Part shown: positions 18,809 through 27,676 of the stretch, piece after piece
Layout of the letters: each line of letters begins with the position of its first letter
How positions within the stretch are numbered: position 1 is the stretch's first letter
Source of the DNA: Chrysochromulina tobinii
Taxonomy: Eukaryota > Haptophyta > Prymnesiales > Chrysochromulinaceae
Reading direction: 5' to 3'
Length of the DNA stretch: 43,785 bases
Assembly (NCBI GenBank): GCA_001275005.1
Contig: JWZX01002696.1
Span: 1 to 43,785, forward strand
Program-made: the position numbers and the translations under genes
The notes under the pieces: model-generated
What the model saw: the letters and a program-made list of their open reading frames with translations, nothing else
What the model was told of the DNA's origin: nothing
Databases searched by the model: none

Positions 18809-19666
18809 ATGCCTCAAAAGGCCTCGCCTCAGGGCCGCCGGGGCGCTTCGCCTGCGCGCAAGAAGGGTAGAGGAAGCCATCACAAAGGATATCGACGGGT
18901 AGCCGACGTAGCACCGCTACCGCGCGAACCAAAGCTCCGAATGCCGCAGTTTCCCACCGCGGCGGCTATGCCAGTTCAGCGGCCTGCTGCACGGCTGGAT
19001 GCCTTTGATGCAGACAACACAGAGACGTTCGTCGACGAGCGCTCTCCGGTCGTCGACGAGACAGTCAACGAGTATCTGCGGCGCGAGGGCCTCGGGGGCG
19101 CGGCGCTCTGTGACCTGCGGCGCTTTTTGCAGGAGGTGGAAGCCTCTGTGACCTCGTGCAGTGATGTCGAGCTCGGCGGCCTCGACGACGCGCTGACCTA
19201 CGGTGAAACGTTTATCAGGGTGGGTGGCCGCTCGACCTCGACTTTCGAGGACAAGGCGCGCAAGCTGTCGGAGAAGCACGCGGTGATGCGCAAGGTCTCG
19301 ACCGCCGAGAGCGACGCCGAGGTGCGAGACCGGGCGATGGCAGCCTTTGAGGCTGTGCGACCGGTGCGCAAGATGCCCACAAGCGTGTCGGACATCGAGG
19401 GGTTGCTCGGCTGGCTCGATAGGCACATCGACCCCGAACAGTTGGCGCAGAAGCAGAAGGAGCGCAACTTTCTAGAGTCCCTCGAGAAGCGGAGACGCCC
19501 GGTAGAATCCAGAGTCGAAAAGGGCCTGCTGCGATGGCGAAAGCGCGCGGCGCAGAGGCTCCTGGCGAAAGCGCGCGGCGACGAATGGCAGCAGCAGGAG
19601 CAGCGGGAGCCCACAGCGAGTCGCGCTTCGCGTGCGAGCCGGACGGCAGGGAGGAGTTCCACTCAG

Positions 19667-19722
<56 letters not shown>

Positions 19723-20203
19723 CGCGGCCGACGCTGCCAAAGGTAGAACGCGAGGATGGCTGGTCGACCTTCGCAAGCAGGTGGAGGCAGAATCGTCGTC
19801 ACCGGGGGCGGGCGAGAGCATTTGGGAGCGCCAGGCTCGGATGGAAGTGGAGGCGCGGCGGCGCCAGAAGCAAAAGCTGCGCAGCACCTTCGCCACATGG
19901 CGTACTGACAGGGAGGAAGAGGAGGAGGAGGAGGAGGAGATCGCCAACTTAACATTGAATGGGCGGACGACCGACGAGACGATCGCCAACTTTCAGAAGC
20001 GGCTGCCCGAGCTTGAACAGCGAAAGCGAGACGCCAAGGCGGCCCTGAACGAGGCCGAGACGAGGTTGCGCCAGGTCCTCGGTCGCCGACCACTAGAAAT
20101 CGACCGGCGAGATGACGTGGTCTGGGCGCGCGCCGCACTGGCCTACCAGGAAGCTGATGAGGCGCTCTGTTTGGCCCAGGCGCTGACGACTTGGGAAGAT
20201 TGA
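18809..20203 (+). CDS. uncharacterised coiled-coil protein with Gly and Glu runs
   Basis: I do not recognise this 464-residue protein. It starts at an ATG with a very basic N-terminus (SPARKKGRGSHHKGYRR). Residues about 85-175 form a well-ordered, mostly helical segment (TVNEYLRREGLGGAALCDLR; TSVSDIEGLLGWLDRHIDPE), probably a conserved domain. A charged helical region about 205-265 follows (QKERNFLESLEKRRRPVESR), then a run of about 22 Gly (near 286-307), an Arg/Lys/Gln-rich coil, an acidic Glu run near 369-376 and a C-terminal coiled coil with TTWED at the end. Such layouts are common in cytoskeletal or ciliary proteins (inference). It is followed in the same direction, 150 bp later, by the FN3/EF-hand gene. 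Confidence 0.7.
19666..19724 (+). repeat. (GGC)n microsatellite encoding poly-Gly
   Basis: About 17 uninterrupted GGC units plus imperfect flanks lie inside the coiled-coil gene and encode about 22 Gly. It stays in frame, so length changes would alter the protein without breaking it. Confidence 0.9.
19913..19939 (+). repeat. (GAG)n tract encoding poly-Glu
   Basis: A short GGA/GAG trinucleotide run in the same gene encodes eight Glu residues before IANLTLNG. Confidence 0.8.
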
Positions 20204-20353
20204 AAACGGCAGTGTTCTGCTTGTGCGTACTTTCGAAAGCGTCGTTGCGAAGTCACTCTCTCTGTTCCTCTCTGCTTGCTTGCTCTAGCTGTTTCACTCC
20301 CACGCTGCTCGCTCAGCACGACGCCACGCCTTTTTGCACATTTGGAAAGAACA

Positions 20354-21004
20354 ATGGAAGAACGGTCGAACTCGCAAGCGCGCCATGGAGGCCGACGAGA
20401 CAGTCGAGGGCATCGACGAAAGTCGAGCAATGCGAGAGTGGCCAAGGGACAGGTCGACGAGTGGCGTGGAGAAAATTTCCAGCTTTACGGTAGCTTTGCA
20501 GGCCCACCATCGCGGCCAGCAGCCTCGGAGGTTGCAGCAACTTCGCTGCTGCTGCGCTGGGAAGCGCCGACACATTTGGGCGGCAGCGCGTTCGAGGTGC
20601 TTGGCTATATGATACTCATCCAATACGGCGGCGAGGGAGGCTTCAGTTTGCTGGTAGAAGATACGGCCGAGCCGGAGCCGCTGTGGATTGTCGAGGGGTT
20701 GGAGCCTGACTGCTGGCACGAGTTCCAGGTGCGCGCGATCACCGCGGCCGGAGCTGGGGCGCCAAGTGCTGCGTCGCATCCAGTGCTGACCGACCGTGCC
20801 CCCGCGCTGCTACACGAGCTGCGCACGGCTCAGACGATATTGGGCCGTCTGCGCGAGCGGCTGCAGCGGCGCACCGACGAACTCTTCAAGCTCGCGAGCT
20901 CGGGCACGATGGCGCTGGGTCTTGAGGGCGCCTCGCCGGATCGCAACGCGAGCACAGCTGTAGCCAGCATGAGTGGCAGCGAAGCAGGAGCAGCAGGAGC
21001 AGCA

Positions 21005-21072
<68 letters not shown>

Positions 21073-22042
21073 TGATCCGCAATCACTAGCTTTAGGAGAT
21101 AGGGACGGCGGTGGCGGTGACAAGAGCAGCACCGCTGGTGGCAAGCCGACGCCATCACGCGTGAGCGCCGCGGTGAGCGCCCATGCGGCGCGCAAGGCCG
21201 TGCAGCGGCGCAGGAGGCTCGTGCATCAGATTGACGAGCTCAAGAGCCTCCTCGAAGTGCAGTCGCTCAGGGTCGCTACCCTGCAGGCCAGCCAGGCAAC
21301 CAAGGACATTGAGCGTCGCGAGGCACTCGCGGAAGTGGCTGGCTTGATCGACTCGGGCGAGGAGCCACCGTGTACCGGTAGGGCCGAGGGTGTGACGGGC
21401 ACGTCCACGGCCGGCGTGCTGAGCCCATCGAGCCCATCGGTTGCACGGCGTCCGGCGTCACCCCAAGGGGCTAGGAGGTCTCCCACGCGTCGGGGGGCTC
21501 ACCCATCGTGGGTGACAGCTGCGGCGCACCAGCAGCGGCTCGTTGACGAGGCGCGTCAGCAGCGGTTCGAGGCGTACATGCAGCGGCTCGTCGCCGAGCA
21601 GGATGCTCAAGGGACGGTGGTGGAGTCCTACGCGCCCTTCGAACGCGCCCTCGTGCAGCTGAGGCTCGAGAAGGCCATGAAGCAGCACGTGATCAAGGGT
21701 GACGCCGCTGAGATGGGTGCGTACTTCAACCGGTGCGTCGACCGCGCGCGCTCGGCCGAGACGCACAACGTCTTCGATCGGTTTGCCGACTGGGAGCTTG
21801 AGCAGCTGGTGCTCGTGTTTGGGCGCTTCGACAGTGACCTCGACGGCGTGCTCGAGTTCCCAGACTTTTGCCGGATTGCGCTCATGGTCTGTGAGCGCGT
21901 AGGCGCTGCATACCTTGAGCATGACTTGCGGCGTATGTTCCACAAAATTGATCTCGATGGCGACAAGCGCATCGACCTGAACGAGTTCTTGTGGATGCAG
22001 GTGCCGGCCGAGAAGCTCGCCAAAGTGCACTCGCGTCCTTGA
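20354..22042 (+). CDS. fibronectin type III and EF-hand pair protein
   Basis: The open frame begins at a TTG; the first ATG is 20354, giving 562 residues. After a basic N-terminus, one FN3 domain lies at about 47-140 (PSRPAASEVAATSLLLRWEA, then GYMILIQYGGEGGFSLLV, then FQVRAITAAGAGAPS). A long poly-Ala run encoded by GCA repeats (about 216-239) and a helical segment follow. Two EF-hands end the protein: DSDLDGVLEFPDF (near 490) and DLDGDKRIDLNEF (near 532). Both loops have acidic residues at positions 1, 3, 5 and 12, so calcium binding is expected. FN3 with EF-hands suggests a Ca-responsive scaffold, perhaps cytoskeletal or flagellar. No signal peptide is seen, so it is probably intracellular. 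The exact family is not recognised. Confidence 0.82.
21008..21067 (+). repeat. (GCA)20 microsatellite encoding poly-Ala
   Basis: Twenty pure GCA units follow a set of GGAGCA/GCAGGA variants and encode an uninterrupted Ala run in the FN3/EF-hand protein. It is pure and long, so it is probably length-variable between strains. Confidence 0.95.
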
Positions 22043-22426
22043 CGAGCTTATTGACCAGGAGCGCACCACCAGCCGTGCGCGCGCGGCTGCCGCAGTGACG
22101 CCAGCTACGATGCTGAGTAGAGTACGATTGGATTCCGTAGGTTGTAGTTCATGTACTGTTTCGCACCCGCCGCATGGGGATGGGCCCGCCGCGCGCGCGA
22201 CCCACCCTCCGGGCGGGGCGGCCCGGGTCGCGGCGCTGCGCGAACGGCGCGTATATTAAATTATTCAACATCGCGGAACGTTGTTTATGATTAATTTACG
22301 TGTCTGATGTCTGTATATGATTCAATGTCTGTAGAGTCGCGTTTGCGGTCGTGTAGTCTAAATAACGCGACCCCGTGCGTTGACGAACCCGCGTACCCGA
22401 CCGCGGCGGACCGGCGCGGACTCGCG
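22043..22426. other. convergent intergenic region with a strong hairpin
   Basis: This 384-bp region lies between two genes that converge. It contains an 8-bp GC stem, CGCGACCC at 22196-22203 and GGGTCGCG at 22225-22232, enclosing 21 GC-rich bases. An AT-rich stretch (22250-22335) follows, with two copies of ATGTCTGTA. It probably holds the 3' ends of both transcripts; no gene is evident. Confidence 0.45.
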
Positions 22427-24973
22427 CTACGTGGACGACGTTATGGACGACGTAGGTGCCCCCTCCCTCTCTGCGGCTCGAGCCTGAGCCGCCGCCTCCA
22501 GGGACACCCATGAGGACGCGAGAAGCCGCAGAGGGACGGGCACCTCGAACGCCACCGCCGGCGCCGCCGCGTGCACGCCCACGCACGTGAGCTGAGTTTT
22601 GCCCTTCAAGGCCGAGAAGTAGCGGGGGAGGGTGCCTCTCTCGCGCCGCGCGTACCGATCACCAACCACTGGGTGGCCCAGGTGGCGCATGAGGAAACAA
22701 AGATCTCCGCTGAGCCGCCCACGCCGCCCTCCGCACTCGAGGCGCACAGTGGAGAGCTGCACGGCACAGTCGGGAGGGGTGCGGTCAAGGCAGGTGGCCA
22801 ACACCACCTCCGCTCCCAGCATACTCGCGCCGATCGTTGTGCGAGCGACGCCACCCTCGACGTTGCCCGCCGTCCCGTCCACACGCCCGACACGACGCAA
22901 ATTCGCTTCGCTCGATTCCTCACCAGTGTGGCCATCCTCGCCCTCCTCCTCCTCCTCCTCCTCCCCTTCCTCCTCCTCCCCGTCCCCGCCATCCTCCCCG
23001 ACAAGCTCGTCCTCATGCCCATCTGGCCCTAGTGCCATGGCGCGCGCCGCGGCGAGCAGCTGCTTCCTCTTGTAACCCTTCTTGCACTGCACCTTCGCAG
23101 GCAGCTCGAGCCGAACGGGATCAGAACCCCATGCCGCGGGCACCTGGCCGTAGACGAGCGCGAGGAAGCAGTGCGTGAGCTCCGAGCGGCTCGCAAGCGC
23201 CTCGAGCTCGTCCAGTGCACGCCGCGAGCGCGCAATCAACGTGACGCCGGTTGTGCTCGCCTCGAGGCGCGTGACCGGCATTGGCGACTCCAGAGGCCCA
23301 GCGTCTGACCCGACTGCTGGTGGGGTGGTCGGGGGCAGCAGCACGCGTAGCGCCGACTGCAGGGTGCCCACGTAGTCGCCGACAGCCGTCTTGCCCGCAG
23401 GCTTGATGACGAACGCAATCTGCTCCTCCACCCGCAGGAGGACCACGGGAGCGTTGGGGCTGCCCGCGGCCTGCGAGCGTACCGCCGCCAAAGGGTCGTG
23501 TAACAACTCGAGCACATCGCCCGCCCGCAGGCAGCGGGTCTCCTCCACAGGGCAGCCGCCCAGCAGCACGCGTCCTTCCTTGAACGCCTGGTGCGACTGC
23601 TTCTTTGAGCGCAGCTTCGACGTAAAGGCGACGTTCTTCGCCCATTTTGCGGCTCGCTCGCCCTCACCTTCATATGGGACTGTGTGGCTGATGCGCTGGA
23701 GGCGGCTGCTGCAGCTCGCCGCTATTGATGCTGCTTCCGAGCCGAGCGTGGGATCGGCGGCTACCGTAGCGGCGGCTAGCGCCACATCGGCGCCAGGTAC
23801 GGCCAGGGCGGCGGCGGCCGCCGCAGCGGCCACGCGGCTGGCAGCGGCCGTCGCCCTGGCTGCTGCTGCCGCCGCCTCGGTAGTCTTTCTCGGCTTCCCG
23901 GGATTGTGTTGCTGCTGCTTGAGGTAAGTTCGGTATTGCGCTTCGGAGCGGAAGACGCGCCCGGTGGCCGCGCATTGCCACTGGCCGGCTTGAGGTACGA
24001 TCACGTCGGCTGCGCCGCCGGCTGAAGCACGCTGCGCAGCCGCGTGCCGCAGCGCCTCTCCGGCCGCGGTACAACTTGGCGTGGCGAGCCGTCGCACGTG
24101 CGCAGCCGCATCCACATCGGCGTCGCCATTGGCATCGACGAGCTTCACGCCGCAGATCGGGCAGCAGCCGCGACCCTCCAAGGGCGTGACGCTGGCGGCG
24201 GCTTGCATGGTGGCGGCGGCAGCATCGGCGGCTGCACTCTGCTGCTGCACAACCGAAGCCGAGGGCCGCACAAACGAGGATGGCACGCAGAAGACGAGCT
24301 CGATCGAGTTGTCCACGTTCATGTCCTCGTCGCCCTCGCAGCGGCGGTGCTCGTAGCCGTACTTGCCTGCCCAATGCTTCGAGCCAAGGGCGCCGGAGCG
24401 GAACTTGCGCCGTGCGCCCCAGGCCGTGCTCACCGGAAGTAGCGCTGGCGGTGTCGCCGGTCCGTCGGCCGGGAAGAAGCAGCTTGGGGAGACGGTGTCC
24501 TTCTCGTGCAGGACGCGTAGGTCAAGGCGAGCCGCATGTGCGTGAACTTCCCACGTACGAGGCTGGTTTTGGCAGAGCGTCAAGTGGATGCAACCATCTG
24601 GAGCCAACACCTCTGCGGCGGATGCCAGAAAGTGCGCCACCAAAATGCTGTGCCGGCGCGCATGCGCCGCCTCGTCCAGTATGTCGTCCAGCCCAAGGTG
24701 AGGATGCAGAAAGCACACGTGATCGTAGGGTGGCTCCAGAGGTGCACACGATGCGAGTGCTGTCGCATCAACGCCATCGCACACTGTGTGGCCAAGCTCA
24801 CGGAGTTCAGCAATCACGGCTAGAGCCCGTGCATACGTGGCCACGCACTCCTCCTCACTGATGAATGTCGTGCACGTGATGTGAGCTGCTGTTCCAAAGG
24901 CCCTCGCCAATGCGAGGCTGTAAGAGCAGTCGCCCTCACCAACCATGAGCAGTCGCATCGGGCGCGTCGCCAT
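22427..24973 (-). CDS. BMT5-like rRNA methyltransferase fused to zinc-finger-like and degenerate RluA pseudouridine-synthase domains
   Basis: This 848-residue protein starts at a true ATG. Residues 6-230 match the BMT5-like family (DUF2431, 25S rRNA uridine-N3 methyltransferase): LLMVGEGDCSYSLALARAFG, VCDGVDATAL, YDHVCFLHPHLGL and CIHLTLCQNQPRTWEV. Residues 269-301 hold a Cys/His cluster (CCPICGVKL..H..C), and QWQCAATGRVFRSEAQY (331-347) is a second such segment. After an Ala-rich linker, an S4-like segment (FTSKLRSKKQSHQAFKEGRV) precedes an RluA-like domain: AFVIKPAGKTAVGDY, then VTRLEASTTGVTLIARS (567-583), then RHLGHPVVGDRYA. The RluA catalytic motif HRLD is TRLE here, and the R-x-H-Q-I-R-x-H block is lost. 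This suggests an RNA-binding pseudoenzyme. An acidic Glu run interrupts it. Confidence 0.82.
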   Translation of the reverse strand: MATRPMRLLMVGEGDCSYSLALARAFGTAAHITCTTFISEEECVATYARALAVIAELRELGHTVCDGVDATALASCAPLEPPYDHVCFLHPHLGLDDILDEAAHARRHSILVAHFLASAAEVLAPDGCIHLTLCQNQPRTWEVHAHAARLDLRVLHEKDTVSPSCFFPADGPATPPALLPVSTAWGARRKFRSGALGSKHWAGKYGYEHRRCEGDEDMNVDNSIELVFCVPSSFVRPSASVVQQQSAAADAAAATMQAAASVTPLEGRGCCPICGVKLVDANGDADVDAAAHVRRLATPSCTAAGEALRHAAAQRASAGGAADVIVPQAGQWQCAATGRVFRSEAQYRTYLKQQQHNPGKPRKTTEAAAAAARATAAASRVAAAAAAAALAVPGADVALAAATVAADPTLGSEAASIAASCSSRLQRISHTVPYEGEGERAAKWAKNVAFTSKLRSKKQSHQAFKEGRVLLGGCPVEETRCLRAGDVLELLHDPLAAVRSQAAGSPNAPVVLLRVEEQIAFVIKPAGKTAVGDYVGTLQSALRVLLPPTTPPAVGSDAGPLESPMPVTRLEASTTGVTLIARSRRALDELEALASRSELTHCFLALVYGQVPAAWGSDPVRLELPAKVQCKKGYKRKQLLAAARAMALGPDGHEDELVGEDGGDGEEEEGEEEEEEEGEDGHTGEESSEANLRRVGRVDGTAGNVEGGVARTTIGASMLGAEVVLATCLDRTPPDCAVQLSTVRLECGGRRGRLSGDLCFLMRHLGHPVVGDRYARRERGTLPRYFSALKGKTQLTCVGVHAAAPAVAFEVPVPLRLLASSWVSLEAAAQARAAEREGAPTSSITSST

Positions 24974-25369
24974 TCGAATTATAAAACTCGGCTGTGAATG
25001 TGAATGTGCAGAAAAGTACAGACTGGATGTGAACTATATTCCGGGTGAATGAAGGGGAGGGGTAACGTGGAACGAGGTCGGAAATATACAGCCTTTCGGT
25101 GCGCGCTCGCGGTCAGCGGAGACTCGCGCCACTGTGGCGAGCGCGTCCGCGGCATTCTAAATATTCAATCCCTTAAAGAGCTCTCGTCCGAGAAGATTCC
25201 TTACGTGTGAGGGTCCGTGAGCTCGCGCTGTACGAGGACTCTGACAGGCTGTGACTCGCAATGTTAGGGGCTGCTGTGAGAACATTAATTTTCAATCGTT
25301 CTAGCTTGTATGATCTTGCGAAGTTGAATCGAAAGCGCAAAGCCAAAGCGCGAAGGAGTTTCCAAAGCC
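24974..25369. other. intergenic region between two minus-strand genes
   Basis: This 396-bp region contains the promoter of the BMT5-like gene and the 3' flank of the MFS gene. GTGAATGTGAATGTG lies about 20-35 bp from the BMT5-like ATG, and GTGAAC occurs near 25030. No gene is supported. Confidence 0.4.
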
Positions 25370-27516
25370 TTAAGGTGGGGAGGGCTCGCGCGATTTCACA
25401 AGTCCGCGTGCGGGTGTGCCATCTGGGGCCACGTATGGCAGCCGCGGCTGCGAGCCTGCCCGCGCTGGCCGTGCGATCACCGCGAGACCTCGACGTGTGC
25501 CGATCACACTGCCCTCGGCGCTCAGATAGGAGTGGGCGCGGCAGAAGGTGCGCCTGCGACTCATCGATGAGGTCCGCGAGGCGCCAGCGGCGGCGAGGTC
25601 GGCGACGGTTGTAACGGTTGAGCCCTGAGCGGAGACGACCGAGATCATCGTATTCGCGTGCTCCAACTCGTCGTGCACCGCCGCGTCCACCTTACGCAGA
25701 GGCAGCAGCAGGAGCGCGCCGATCACGGCCACCCCGCCCATGGGCACAAAGGACCAGACGTAGCCCAACCGCTGGTAACGCACGCGCGAGTCGCCGGCGC
25801 CAACGGCGCCCACGACGGCGCCCACGGCAGTGAGCATCACGCCCGAATAGACGGTGGCGATCGCCTGTCCAAGCGCCTGCATCGCGGGCACAGCGCCCAT
25901 GTCTCGAATGCGCGTACGCGCCGACGGTAGGGTGCGTACGATCAGCGCCATGTCCGCGAGCGAGAAGATCTGGGAGATGGCCCCGATGAAGGGCAAGAGC
26001 ACGAAGACGGCCACGACGTCGGACATCCATGGGAGCGTGAAGCACACCACCGAGGCCACCAGCAGCGAGGCGAAGCAGGGGGGTACCGTGCCGAAGGCAT
26101 CGGCGAGATAGCCCGAGGGCGGCGCGCTGAGCATCTGAGCTACGAGCTGGCCGAGCGATGCGTACGAGTAGAGGCTCACCTGTGGGGAAGGGGGGTGACG
26201 CGCCGTGATGAGCACTGGCATGCTGGACGACGCGTACGAGTGTGAATAGAGTGAATAGAGTGATTGAAGCTCACCGCCTCGTCTGCAGAGACGTTTGTGC
26301 AGTCCTGCACGAAGAAGAGCCCATTCGCGATCACCACGCCCACCACCATGTTGAAGAGCAGCAGCGCAAGGCACGCACGCCGCCAATCGGCGTACCGCTC
26401 GCCGCTCCACTCGGTGAGCGTCCGGCGCAGTGCGGCATGGCCACAGCAGGAGGAGGAGGCGCCGACCGGTGCAGTTGGCGACATGCCGGTAGAGAGGGGG
26501 CGGGGTCGGTGCGGCGAGGCGCCATAGCTCGGCCGCGAGGCGGCATCCTCCGCCTCCTCCTCTTCCTCGTCGTCCTCGCCCTCGTCCTCGTCGTCGAACT
26601 CCTCTGCCTTCTCCGCCTCGTGAGCACCGACCAGATTCAATCTCAACCGGCCAGATTCCATCTCCGCCTCCTGAGAACCACCAGGCGGCCCGTCCAACAG
26701 CGGCCAATCCGCCATCGAGCCGCCTTTCGGCAGCTCAGCGCCACCTAGCGCGGCCGGCTCGGCCGGCGTCGGCGCGTCGTCGTCGTTCGTCGGGTCCGTG
26801 GTCCGCGCGGTGGCGTAGCATGAGCTGTTGCGCGTGCGCGCGGGTGCGAGCGATGCGGTCGCGTGCGGGCTAACGGTCCGTCGCAGCACGAGGAAGCGCC
26901 GCGGGATGAAGAGCAGCGCCCACAGCCAGCCAGTAGTAAAGCTTCCCACCACCACGAAGTACAACGTCTTGTCGTCTGTGACCAGAGCCGTACAGAGGAA
27001 GGAGGCCGAGCCACCAATTGCGTTGGCTGTGCCGAGGCAGGCTGCAAGCATGCCGAGCGCGCCTGGGTAGCGCGAGCCATAGGAGCTCACGAGCGCGTAC
27101 ACCGAGGCTGTGGTCGCGACCGTGCCAATGCGCACAGCGCCGATGCCGATGGCAAAGAGCGCGATCGCGAGGCTGCTTTGCCCGGCGGAGAGCAGCCGAT
27201 CGCTCGCCAGCAGGCAGCAAGCGCCACCAGTCTGCACGGCGGCGCCCGCATAGATTCCCAGGCTCGCGTTGCGGCGCGAATCCAGGACGCTGCCGAAGAA
27301 TGGCGATAGCGCATTCATCAGCGTGCTGAAACCGAGAAGGAGCCCGTTTGCGAGCGCTGCGTTGTTTGGCAGCGCTGCGCCCATGGTACGCGGCGTTACA
27401 ACGCTTGTGAGTGAGAGAGTGAAGCCGTTGAGGGCGACTTGTGGAAGGAGTGGAAGGAAGAGGAGGGTCACGCCGATGCGGCGCGGCAGATCGCGACGCG
27501 GCTCTGCCGGCTGCAT
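25370..27516 (-). CDS. MFS transporter, SLC43-like, two exons
   Basis: Two minus-strand exons, 27516-26275 and 26179-25370, join across a 95-nt GT-AG intron to give about 683 residues. I choose ATG 27516, two codons into the open frame. The N-terminal half has six predicted membrane helices, including RIGVTLLFLPLLPQVALNGF, NGLLLGFSTLMNALSPFFGS and LYFVVVGSFTTGWLWALLFI. A central cytoplasmic loop is very acidic (EEFDDEDEGEDDEEEEEAED). The C-terminal half begins with ACLALLLFNMVVGVVIANGL and continues in exon 2 (GYLADAFGTVPPCFASLLVA; FVLLPFIGAISQIFSLADMA). The pattern fits major-facilitator proteins, and the GSVLDSRRN block and loop layout recall SLC43 amino-acid transporters. Substrate unknown. 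It is divergent to the anoctamin gene. Confidence 0.85.
26180..26274 (-). other. 95-nt intron with 7-bp direct repeat at its ends
   Basis: On the minus strand the intron starts GTGAGCTTC and ends CCTTCCCCACAG. Removing it joins ...SADEA to VSLYSYA in frame, uniting the two halves of the transporter. GGTGAGC occurs at the 5' junction and again at the 3' junction, a direct repeat like a target-site duplication. Inside is a 9-nt tandem repeat (GTGAATAGA twice on the plus strand, 26242-26259, plus a degenerate copy). Retention would truncate the protein at 26176. Confidence 0.85.
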
Positions 27517-27676
27517 CCGCACCGCCTCGAGCGAGGAGACGTTACGGTCCGTCTGCCCCCGGTGATTTTGAACCGGTACGTTACCCCGGTTCCCGAATTT
27601 CCGGCACCGCGACTGTTTTTTTACCGGTTCTTTTTACCGGTTCGCTGGTCGCGACAGAAGTCCACTGGCTGAGCGC
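27517..27676. promoter_or_regulatory. 160-bp divergent promoter with three ACCGGT sites
   Basis: The MFS transporter and anoctamin start codons are only 160 bp apart, pointing outward. Between them ACCGGT occurs at 27572-27577, 27623-27628 and 27636-27641. The last two sit in near-identical TTTTTACCGGTTC blocks 13 bp apart. ACCGGT is palindromic and would bind a dimeric factor or act in both directions. The function is inferred. Confidence 0.55.

Noticed and set aside
19215-20138. 307-residue minus-strand frame opposite the coiled-coil gene
   Set aside because: Poly-Arg from the reverse of the GGC repeat; no motifs.
25261-25614. 117-residue plus-strand frame before the MFS stop
   Set aside because: Overlaps the 3' exon of the MFS gene on the other strand and turns into Arg-rich shadow.
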